A stretch of DNA of 64,000 nucleotides, from positions 124,001-188,000 of the forward strand of contig CBDAMQ010000024.1 in assembly GCA_965197275.1 (NCBI GenBank), given 5' to 3'. A program made the translations under genes and the position numbers. Below are positions 54,413 through 61,356 of the stretch, in pieces. Numbering within the stretch: position 1 is the first letter of the stretch; each line of letters begins with the position of its first letter. The DNA comes from DASCOT01 sp965197275. GTDB lineage: Bacteria > Acidobacteriota > UBA890 > WLXD01. The notes below the pieces were generated by a model. That model had not been told where the DNA came from, made no database searches, and saw only the letters and a program-made list of their open reading frames with translations.

Positions 54413-56179
54413 ATGATGTCCATGACCCCGAATCGCAACGTAGCGACGATGCTGGGCTCGCTTTTCCTCCTGCTGCCGACGGCGGCGGCGGGTGCCCCAC
54501 AGTCGGCGAACCAGATCGAGGTACCTTCCGTCGAGATGACGTCCGTGCTGGCGACCAGCGATACGGCGGCGGCGGGGCAGCCGCAGGAGTCGGTGCAGGT
54601 GCTGGAGCTCTCCCTACGTCAGGTCGTCGAGTTGGCGCTACGCCACAACCTTCGGGTGCGCATCTCTTCGCTCAACCCGTATCTGACGGAAGAGCAGATT
54701 CGCTTCGCCAGATCGAGGTTCGACCCGGTCTTCGTTTTCAATCTGCCGCAGCAGTTCAATCGTTCGACCCAGCCCACCGCATCGGTGCTCGGTGGCGCGG
54801 ATGTCCTGACGCAGGAGTCCATCGTGGCGGGGTTCAATGTCTCGTCCAACACGGCGTTTGGGCTCGGGTGGTCGTTTTCCGGCAATGCCTCGCGGCTGGT
54901 GACCAACAACGAGTTTTCTACCTTCAACCCGCAGTACACCACGAGCATGACGCTCGCCGTACGGCAGCCACTACTGCGCAACTTCGGCCGGACGGCGAAT
55001 CGGCAACAGCTACTCGTGGCACAGAATGACTTCACGGTGAGCCGTCACCAATTCGGCCAACTGCTACAGCAACAGATCGCCCAGGTGATCTTCGCCTACT
55101 GGAACCTGGTGTCGGCGTTTCGCAACGTCGACATTGCCCAGCAGAGCCTCGAGCTGGCGCGGGAGCAGCTGGCCCGAAACAACACGATGGTGCGCATCGG
55201 TACGCTGGCGGCGGTCGATGTGATCCAGACCGAACAGCAAGCGGCAGACGCAGAGCTCACGCTGATCCAGTCGCAGATCGGTCTGCAGAACCAACAAGAC
55301 CAACTGAAGGCTATCCTCAACCTCGATGCGGTGGTGGCCGAAGGGTGGACTGTCGAGATCGTTCCGACGGACGAGCCGGCGGTCGATGCACCCGACATCG
55401 ATATGGAGATGGCGGTCGAGGAAGCGTTGCAGAAGAGCCCACTGATCGGGCTGGATCGGGTGAACCTCGAGAGCCGCAAGATCGATCTCAGGGCGGCGCG
55501 TAACGGCGTACTGCCGCAGCTCGATCTCGTTGGCAGCGCGACCGTCAACGGGCTAGGTGGCGATCAGATCTTCCGTTCTGGGAGCATCTTCGGCAGTACG
55601 GGTGTCGCGGAGGTGCAGGAAGGAGGGTTGTCCGACTCTCTCAGGCAGCTGATGTCGGGGGACTTCCGCAACTGGTCGGTGGGTCTACAGGTCTCTTTCC
55701 CGGTGCGCAACGACGCGGCGCGGGCCCAACATGCGCAGGCGTTGATTCGTGAGACGCAGGCGCTGACCCAGCTGCAAGACCGCCAGGTGCAGATTCGTCT
55801 GGCCGTACAACAGGCCGCCCGCAACGTTACCGGCGGTGAACAGGCGGTCAGCGCGGCACTGAACGCTCTGGCTCTGGCGGAACGTCAGTACGAGGCCGAG
55901 CTGCGGCGTTTCGAGGCGGGGATCAGCTCGACGTTCCAGGTGCTCAACTTCCAGCGTCAGCTGACGCTGGCGCGTCAGCGCCAGCTGCTGTCGTTGATCG
56001 GCCTCAACATTGCCTTGGCGAACCTCGAGTTCAACAAAGGCACGCTGTTGGAGCAGCTCGGCATCGAGATCGACGACGCCGGCACCGGCGGACCGATGAT
56101 GCGATCACGCTCGGCGCCGCAACCGCAGATTCCGGTCGAGCCGGTGGAGCTGCCCGCCGAGCAGTCGCCGCCGCATTAG
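54413..56179 (+). CDS. TolC-family outer membrane efflux protein
   Basis: 588 residues, start chosen at ATG 54413 because GGAG lies just upstream and a signal peptide (ending A-A-G-A) follows. Two OEP repeats: L-S-L-R-Q-V-V-E-L-A-L-R-H-N-L-R-V-R near residue 75 and long coiled-coil stretches rich in Gln (V-I-Q-T-E-Q-Q-A-A-D-A-E), ending L-A-N-L-E-F-N-K-G-T-L-L. Forms the trimeric outer-membrane channel of a type I or RND pump; no pump is adjacent, so its partner is elsewhere. A Pro-rich tail closes the protein. Confidence 0.9.
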   Translation: MMSMTPNRNVATMLGSLFLLLPTAAAGAPQSANQIEVPSVEMTSVLATSDTAAAGQPQESVQVLELSLRQVVELALRHNLRVRISSLNPYLTEEQIRFARSRFDPVFVFNLPQQFNRSTQPTASVLGGADVLTQESIVAGFNVSSNTAFGLGWSFSGNASRLVTNNEFSTFNPQYTTSMTLAVRQPLLRNFGRTANRQQLLVAQNDFTVSRHQFGQLLQQQIAQVIFAYWNLVSAFRNVDIAQQSLELAREQLARNNTMVRIGTLAAVDVIQTEQQAADAELTLIQSQIGLQNQQDQLKAILNLDAVVAEGWTVEIVPTDEPAVDAPDIDMEMAVEEALQKSPLIGLDRVNLESRKIDLRAARNGVLPQLDLVGSATVNGLGGDQIFRSGSIFGSTGVAEVQEGGLSDSLRQLMSGDFRNWSVGLQVSFPVRNDAARAQHAQALIRETQALTQLQDRQVQIRLAVQQAARNVTGGEQAVSAALNALALAERQYEAELRRFEAGISSTFQVLNFQRQLTLARQRQLLSLIGLNIALANLEFNKGTLLEQLGIEIDDAGTGGPMMRSRSAPQPQIPVEPVELPAEQSPPH

Positions 56180-56193
56180 GTCGGGCGCGAGGA

Positions 56194-56565
56194 TCAGAAC
56201 GGCAGGTCGTCTTCTTCGAGGCCGAAATGGTGGCCGATCTCGTGCAGCAACGTCTCACGCACGATCTGTGCGATCTCGCTACGGTGGCCCGCCTCGCGAA
56301 GTGTGGCACCTCGGTAGATCACGATGCGGTCGGGCAGCTCCCAGCCGCCGTCGCGGACGCTCTGCGGAGTCCCCTGATACAGGCCTAGCAGATCCTGGTT
56401 GGCGTCGGTGGGGTCGAGCCCGAGCTCGGCCAGGAGCTCGGGCTCGGGTTCGTCCTGGATCACGATGGCGACGTTGTCGAGTCGGGCGGCCCAGGCGGCC
56501 GGCAGGCTGTCCAGCGCCTGCTCGACAATCGCCTCGAATCTCGCCGCCGAGATCGTCCTTCGCAT
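56194..56565 (-). CDS. Small zinc metallopeptidase-fold protein (PF06262-like)
   Basis: 123 residues from the ATG at 56565. The end carries T-L-L-H-E-I-G-H-H-F-G-L-E-E-D-D-L, the HExxHxxGxxxxxL minimal zincin motif; the N-terminus has F-E-A-I-V-E-Q-A-L-D-S-L-P and the middle L-G-L-Y-Q-G-T-P and I-V-I-Y-R. These match the family of ~120-residue metallopeptidase-like proteins found next to many operons; no substrate is known. It is convergent with tolC and divergent from the acyltransferase fusion gene. Confidence 0.87.
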   Translation of the reverse strand: MRRTISAARFEAIVEQALDSLPAAWAARLDNVAIVIQDEPEPELLAELGLDPTDANQDLLGLYQGTPQSVRDGGWELPDRIVIYRGATLREAGHRSEIAQIVRETLLHEIGHHFGLEEDDLPF

Positions 56566-56605
56566 TGGCCCGTCGCCCGTTTGCCGCCGGCTATACTGCG
56601 CGGCG

Positions 56606-59404
56606 ATGAAAGAAGCCCCTCGTGACTTTATCGAGTTGGTCCGTAGGCATGCCACGGAGGACTCGAGGCGACCGGCGTTTCGACTGGCCGGCGAGCACGG
56701 CACAGTGGTGCTCGAGTACGGGCCGCTGGCGGATCGGGTGCAGCGTCTCGGGGCGGCTCTCGTCGCAGCCGGTCTGGGCGACGGCGCGCGCATCGCCATC
56801 TGCATGGAGAATCGGCCGGCATGGCCGGTCGGCTATCTGTCCACCTGGTACGCCAACTCCACCGTGGTGCCGATTGACCCAGCGCTGGAGTCCCAGGCCA
56901 TCCGTCGGGTCCTCGAGCATTCGGGAGCTCGCCTGGTGCTGACGTCACACGCACTCGGCCCCAAGTTTCTCGAAGCGTGTTCAGGCCTGGATGATCCACC
57001 GCGCCGGCTCGACGTCGACGCCTGCGGCGATCGACGCTGGGATGGGGTGGCGGGCGCTGAAGACTCAGAGCCACTGCCTCCGGCCGTAGGCGAAGATTGC
57101 GGCGATTCGTGGGACGAGTTCGTTGCCGCTCACGACGGCGCCGACGACTGGGCGCCACGGTCGGCAACCGGCGTGCCGGCGACCATCATGTATACCTCCG
57201 GCACAACGGGCCTGCCGAAGGGGGTGGTGCTGTCGAGGGATGCATTGTCGAGCAACATCGAAGCCGGGCTGCGGCGCATTGGTTTGACCGAGCGCGACCA
57301 TGTGCTCGGCGTGCTGCCCTTGTTTCACGCCTTGCCATTGATGGCCAGTTGTTTGGCACCGATTTTCGTCGGTGGACAGGCAACGTTCCTCACCGATCTC
57401 AATCCCGACCGGATCATCGCCGCGTTTCCGCGCTTCGGTATCACTGCGTTCGCCTGCGTGCCGTTGTTCTTCTATCGCTTTCATGATCGGGTCATGGGCC
57501 GCATCCAGGCGCGCCCGCCGTTCCGTCGCCGGATGGCTCACGGACTCCTGCGGCTGAGTCGTTTCGCACGCAAGCGTCTGGGATTGTCGATCGGGCGTCA
57601 GCTCTTCGCCGCCGCCCATGCCCCATTCGGGCCGCGCCTGCGGATCCTGCTGACCGGGGGCGCCAAGTGCAACGCGCGTGTCTTCGAGGACTTCCTCGAT
57701 CTGGGGTTCCCGCTTCTCCAGGGATATGGCCTCACCGAGGCTACGGCGGTGTTGACGATTCTGCCGCCAGACGACTTGCGGCCGGACACCGTCGGCAAAC
57801 CGGTCGACGGCGTCGAGTTACGAATCAACTCCCCTGACGAGACCGGGGTGGGGGAGATCCAGGCGCGCTCGCCGAGTCGGATGATTGGCTATTACCGCAA
57901 TCCCGAGGCGACCGCCGAGGCGTTCGACGGCGACTGGTTGAGGACCGGAGATCTGGGGCGCCTCCTACCGAACGGTCACCTGCGAGTGACCGGTCGCGCT
58001 AAAGACATCGTTGTCCTTGCCTCCGGCAAGAACATCTACCCGGAGGAGCTCGAAGACTTCTACGGGCAGTCGGAGCTCATCGACGAGATCTGCATATTGG
58101 GATTGGAGGATGACGCTCGCCGCGGCGCCGAGCGATTACACGCCGTGGTGGTGCCGAGTCTCGAGCAGGCGCGTCGGCGCGAACAGGTCAACGTTCGCGA
58201 GATGGTTACCTGGGAAATCGATGGTCTCGGCCTGCAGCTTCCGTCCCCGCAGCGGGTTTCCAGTCTGGAGATCCGCACGGAACCTCTTCCGCGCACCACC
58301 ACGAGGAAGCTGAAACGCTTCGCGCTCAAGCGCGAGATTCTGGCCCGCGGCAGCGTCAGAGCGACAGGCCCCGAGACCGTGGTCGATTCGGCGGTAGACG
58401 AGCCGGCTTGGGCGCACTCGGTGCGCGCCGTCCTGGCGCGCCATGCGCGGGTGGAGGGGGTGGCAAGGACGCAACATCTCGATCTCGATCTCGGCCTCGA
58501 GTCACTCGATCGCATCGAGGTTCATGCAGAGCTCGAAGCAGCACTCGGGCTAGATCTGCCGCAGCAGGCGGCGGCGGGGGTGCAGACGGTAGGCGACTTG
58601 CTCGATCTGGTCGGGGAGCACGTCGACGGCTCCGCCGCGATCGTTTCAGCAGCCGGTGATCGCTGGGCTCGTGTGCTGGCAGCCACCCCGCCGATGATAG
58701 AACCCTACCTGCGAACCCGCACGCTCTGGGAAGCGGTGTTGTTCCGAGGGTTCAAGCTCGGGGGTCGGTGTTTGTCATGGTGGGGTTTCGAGGTCCGCGG
58801 GGTGGAGAACCTGCCCGACGAGTTTCCGTTCATCCTGTCGCCCAATCATCTTAGCTTCGTGGACCCGTTCCTGCTGGTCGCGGCGTTGCCGCGCCGCGTT
58901 TATCACCGGATTTTCTTCGTCGGCTACAGCGCGTATTTTCGCGGCGTGTTTCTGGGAGGGATCGCCAGGTTGCTGCGTACTGTTCCTATCGACCAGAACC
59001 GCCACCTGGAACAGGCCATGCAGGCCGCCGCGGAGGGACTGCGACGCGGCATGGTGCTGGGGATCTTCCCTGAGGGGGGCCGGTCCAACGATGGCACGGT
59101 AAAGCGCTTCCGCCGTGGAACCGGCATTCTGGCACGGCACTTAGAGGTCCCGGTGATCCCCGTAGGATTATGGGGGGGCTACCAGATGTGGCCTCGCGAT
59201 GGCAGCTTCTGGCCGCACCGCACCGCGGTGGTGTTCGGAGAGCCGCTGCGCCTGGCTCGCGACAGCGACCGCGACTCTCAAGAGCGCTTCATGCAAGCGC
59301 TGCGTGCGCGGGTGATCGAGCTGGTCAGCGAAGGCGAGACAATCTATCGAAGCGAGAAAAAAATGAAGGGCGCGCCGCCGACTGTCCCACCTCCCCGGTC
59401 GTAA
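56606..59404 (+). CDS. AMP-binding synthetase, ACP and 1-acylglycerol-phosphate acyltransferase fusion
   Basis: 932 residues, three modules in one chain. Residues ~1-590: acyl-activating enzyme with Y-T-S-G-T-T-G-L-P-K-G (from ~196), QGYGLTEATAV, W-L-R-T-G-D-L-G, K-N-I-Y-P-E-E-L-E. Residues ~595-675: carrier-protein-like helix bundle with L-G-L-E-S-L-D-R-I-E, phosphopantetheine Ser near 633. Residues ~710-910: PlsC-type acyltransferase with N-H-L-S-F-V-D-P (HX4D, His ~748), F-P-E-G-G-R-S and P-V-I-P-V-G. It activates a fatty acid, loads it on its own carrier and transfers it to a lysophospholipid or similar acceptor at the inner membrane. Start ATG at 56606; a possible -10 box TATACT at 56592. 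Confidence 0.9.
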   Translation: MKEAPRDFIELVRRHATEDSRRPAFRLAGEHGTVVLEYGPLADRVQRLGAALVAAGLGDGARIAICMENRPAWPVGYLSTWYANSTVVPIDPALESQAIRRVLEHSGARLVLTSHALGPKFLEACSGLDDPPRRLDVDACGDRRWDGVAGAEDSEPLPPAVGEDCGDSWDEFVAAHDGADDWAPRSATGVPATIMYTSGTTGLPKGVVLSRDALSSNIEAGLRRIGLTERDHVLGVLPLFHALPLMASCLAPIFVGGQATFLTDLNPDRIIAAFPRFGITAFACVPLFFYRFHDRVMGRIQARPPFRRRMAHGLLRLSRFARKRLGLSIGRQLFAAAHAPFGPRLRILLTGGAKCNARVFEDFLDLGFPLLQGYGLTEATAVLTILPPDDLRPDTVGKPVDGVELRINSPDETGVGEIQARSPSRMIGYYRNPEATAEAFDGDWLRTGDLGRLLPNGHLRVTGRAKDIVVLASGKNIYPEELEDFYGQSELIDEICILGLEDDARRGAERLHAVVVPSLEQARRREQVNVREMVTWEIDGLGLQLPSPQRVSSLEIRTEPLPRTTTRKLKRFALKREILARGSVRATGPETVVDSAVDEPAWAHSVRAVLARHARVEGVARTQHLDLDLGLESLDRIEVHAELEAALGLDLPQQAAAGVQTVGDLLDLVGEHVDGSAAIVSAAGDRWARVLAATPPMIEPYLRTRTLWEAVLFRGFKLGGRCLSWWGFEVRGVENLPDEFPFILSPNHLSFVDPFLLVAALPRRVYHRIFFVGYSAYFRGVFLGGIARLLRTVPIDQNRHLEQAMQAAAEGLRRGMVLGIFPEGGRSNDGTVKRFRRGTGILARHLEVPVIPVGLWGGYQMWPRDGSFWPHRTAVVFGEPLRLARDSDRDSQERFMQALRARVIELVSEGETIYRSEKKMKGAPPTVPPPRS

Positions 59405-59646
59405 CACGAGCGACACGCCCTTCAGAGCATTTCTGGTCTGTTGCAAGAGGGAGACCCAATCCCGTTTGCTGAGACTCAGTATGCTATGAAAGGTATCCAA
59501 CACGTGTAAGACGTTCAAGACATTTATAGCATCGTATCAAATGTGATACTGATGATTTCTATGTAATAGTGACTTTGGAAGGACACGAGAGGACACGGTA
59601 CTCGATTCCTTTCCCGCGGTCGCCGGGGTCCCGCTGTGGCGATGGA
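59405..59646. other. AT-rich convergent intergenic region with dyads
   Basis: 242 bases between the convergent synthetase-ACP-acyltransferase gene and trpS. Unlike the rest of the window it is A/T-rich (notably 59470-59580). Dyads: ATGCTAT (59481-59487)/ATAGCAT (59526-59532) and GTATCAAATGTGATAC (59534-59549, a perfect 6-bp inverted repeat around AATG). No gene longer than a few codons. The 9-bp repeat TGAAGGGCG (59364-59372)/CGCCCTTCA (59416-59424) straddles the upstream stop. Confidence 0.55.
59534..59549. promoter_or_regulatory. Operator-like palindrome
   Basis: GTATCA-AATG-TGATAC, perfect dyad typical in size of a helix-turn-helix regulator site. It lies between two gene ends, not in front of a gene, so its target is unclear. 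Confidence 0.3.
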
Positions 59647-60645
59647 TCAGCGAGCCGCACCAACTCCAATCAGGCGGCGCACGTGGCTCATCGTGTCGGC
59701 GGCAATCTCTCGGGCGCGTGCGGCACCAGTCCGCAAGAATGCGGCGATGTCAGCATCGTCGAGCTCCGCGCGTCGCGTGCGCGCTGGTTCCAGGGCGTTC
59801 ATCAAGTGGTCCGCAACGGCGGCCTTGAGCTCGCCGTACATCAACTCGCCGGCTTGTGCCGCGGCGGCCATTTCGTTGGCGGTAAGCTCCGCGTCGAGCA
59901 ATCGCAAGATGCCGATCAGGTTGGCGACGCCGGGACTGAGCTCGTCGCTGGCGGCCCCGCCGCTGTCGGTAACCGCGGATCGGATCTTCTTGGTGGCTGA
60001 ATCCGGCGTCTCCATCACGCCGATATAGTGCTTGTCTCCAAGGCTCTTACTCATCTTTCGGGTTGGGTCGGCGAGCGACATGATCCGACTGCCGGCGGTA
60101 AGAAGCGTCTGAACGTCGGGGAAGAAATCCGTCCCGACGCTTTGATTGAACCTGTGGGCGATCCCCCGGGTGAGCTCGAGATGTTGCGACTGGTCATCGC
60201 CGACCGGGACGCCGTCGGACCTATACAGGAGGATGTCGGCGGCCTGTAACACCGGATACGTGAACAAACCGGCATTGACATAGCCGCTGCGTTCGGACTT
60301 GTCCTTGAACTGTGTCATCCGGCTGAGGTCGCCATGGGAGGTGAAGGCATTGAAAACCCATGCGAGCTCGGTGTGCTCCGGGACGTGCGATTGCACGAAC
60401 AGAATTGACCGCTCAGGATCGATGCCGCAGGCGATCAGGTCGCCGGCGAGTCGCAGCGAGCGCGACGGCAGGCCGGTGGCGTCAATCTCGTGCGTGATGG
60501 CGTGGTAGTCGACGACGCAATAAATCGTCTGCTCGTACTCGTCTTGTAGCCGCACCCAGTTGCGCACCGCGCCGAAGTAGTTGCCAAGGTGCAGCTCGCC
60601 GGTCGGCTGGATGCCGGAGAAGATTCGCGATACCGCCGAGGTCAC
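59647..60645 (-). CDS. trpS: Tryptophanyl-tRNA synthetase
   Basis: 332 residues, the usual bacterial length. Charges tRNA-Trp. Class I motifs: I-F-S-G-I-Q-P-T-G-E-L-H-L-G-N-Y (HIGH region), V-D-Y-H-A-I-T, Q-A-A-D-I-L-L-Y, G-D-D-Q-S-Q-H-L-E-L-T-R, R-K-M-S-K-S-L-G-D (KMSKS). The GTG at 60645 is chosen because GCAGGAG lies 7 bases upstream; the longer frame to 60726 runs through a hairpin. The leader contains four hairpins and a G-rich motif (separate entries), so regulated expression is possible. Confidence 0.96.
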   Translation of the reverse strand: MTSAVSRIFSGIQPTGELHLGNYFGAVRNWVRLQDEYEQTIYCVVDYHAITHEIDATGLPSRSLRLAGDLIACGIDPERSILFVQSHVPEHTELAWVFNAFTSHGDLSRMTQFKDKSERSGYVNAGLFTYPVLQAADILLYRSDGVPVGDDQSQHLELTRGIAHRFNQSVGTDFFPDVQTLLTAGSRIMSLADPTRKMSKSLGDKHYIGVMETPDSATKKIRSAVTDSGGAASDELSPGVANLIGILRLLDAELTANEMAAAAQAGELMYGELKAAVADHLMNALEPARTRRAELDDADIAAFLRTGAARAREIAADTMSHVRRLIGVGAAR

Positions 60646-60688
60646 ACTCTTGCTCCTGCGGTCCGGCCGGTAGCGGCAGCCGAGCATA

Positions 60689-60716
60689 GAGAAAGCCGGG
60701 ACGAGCCCGGCTTCTC
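60689..60716. repeat. Hairpin 1 of the trpS leader cluster
   Basis: GAGAAAGCCGGG (60689-60700) with CCCGGCTTCTC (60706-60716): 11 paired bases, one bulged A, loop of 5. On the minus strand it lies about 45-70 bases before the trpS start. Confidence 0.7.
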
Positions 60717-60727
60717 CGAGTTTCAAT

Positions 60728-60760
60728 CCGGTGCGGCGGCCGAAGTGGCCGCCGCACCGG
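60728..60760. repeat. Hairpin 2, perfect 14-bp stem
   Basis: CCGGTGCGGCGGCC (60728-60741) and GGCCGCCGCACCGG (60747-60760) with loop GAAGT. This is the strongest hairpin I see in the window. Confidence 0.85.
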
Positions 60761-60771
60761 GTTCAGTGCAG

Positions 60772-60815
60772 AGGGATTCCGGTGGGGTGGGCTGTGGGTG
60801 GTACCCGGAATCCCT
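60772..60815. repeat. Hairpin 3
   Basis: AGGGATTCCGG (60772-60782) and CCGGAATCCCT (60805-60815), perfect 11-bp stem around a G-rich loop of 22. Its right arm can alternatively pair with the left arm of hairpin 4 (CCCTT-CA-AAGGG). Confidence 0.8.
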
Positions 60816-60818
60816 TCA

Positions 60819-60861
60819 AAGGGCGGGGGTCGGGGGTGGGGGGGCTGACCCTCCCGCCCTT
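60819..60861. repeat. Hairpin 4 with embedded G-quadruplex motif
   Basis: AAGGGCGGG (from 60819) pairs with CCCGCCCTT (ending 60861), extended by GGTC/GACC. The loop side holds four G-runs at 60821-60823, 60825-60829, 60832-60836 and 60838-60844 with loops of 1, 2 and 1 bases, a canonical G-quadruplex pattern on the plus strand. Confidence 0.75.
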
Positions 60862-60976
60862 AGCGGCTGGGGCATTGCAATCATAGCCGGCACCCCATCA
60901 CGAGGCAAGATGGTGCGACGAGTTTCGTCGACAAGGTACCGCCGTGCTACGGTGCGCAACAAAAGGGGCACGGCTC

Positions 60977-61351
60977 GTGGCACAACACCGTTTCCGCATA
61001 TTCACGCTCGATGAGGCGAACCGCGCGCTACGACTGGTGAATCAGGTCACCGCGACGACACGCCGGCGCATGCGCGAGTTGCGTGACGAACACAAAGCGG
61101 ATCCGTCGGCGGCCAACGAAGTAGATGCGGAGACCCGCCTCATCCTCGACGAATGGGCCCGGGTCATCCTCGACCTGGGCGCACAGCCGAAGGGGATCTT
61201 TACGGTGGACTTTCGCAGCCCGGACCCCAATGTCCTGTGGTGTTGGGCTCCCGACGAGGCGGAAATATCGCATCGCCACTTCACCTGGGAGTCGTTCAAG
61301 GACCGCGTATCGATCGATGCCGCGGACGCCGGTTGGCCGTCGCTGAACTAG
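60977..61351 (+). CDS. DUF2203 family protein
   Basis: 124 residues from the GTG at 60977; the preceding ATG-less frame from 60944 is not conserved. Matches the DUF2203 pattern: F-T-L-D-E-A-N-R-A-L-R-L-V near the start, a charged helix, L-D-L-G-A-Q-P-K-G-I-F-T-V-D-F, then V-L-W-C-W-A-P-D-E-A-E-I-S-H-R-H-F. The family is widespread and small with no known biochemical role. It starts at the far side of the hairpin cluster in front of trpS and is convergent with the DUF6600-like gene; stops are 6 bases apart. Confidence 0.82.
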   Translation: MAQHRFRIFTLDEANRALRLVNQVTATTRRRMRELRDEHKADPSAANEVDAETRLILDEWARVILDLGAQPKGIFTVDFRSPDPNVLWCWAPDEAEISHRHFTWESFKDRVSIDAADAGWPSLN

Positions 61352-61356
61352 GTGGT

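Larger units (their letters stand above)
60646..60976. other. Divergent intergenic region with four hairpins (trpS / DUF2203)
   Basis: 331 bases between trpS (minus) and the DUF2203 gene (plus). Four strong inverted repeats and a G-quadruplex motif lie between 60689 and 60861. No reading frame with coding character. No clear -10/-35 boxes were found in either direction. Confidence 0.65.
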
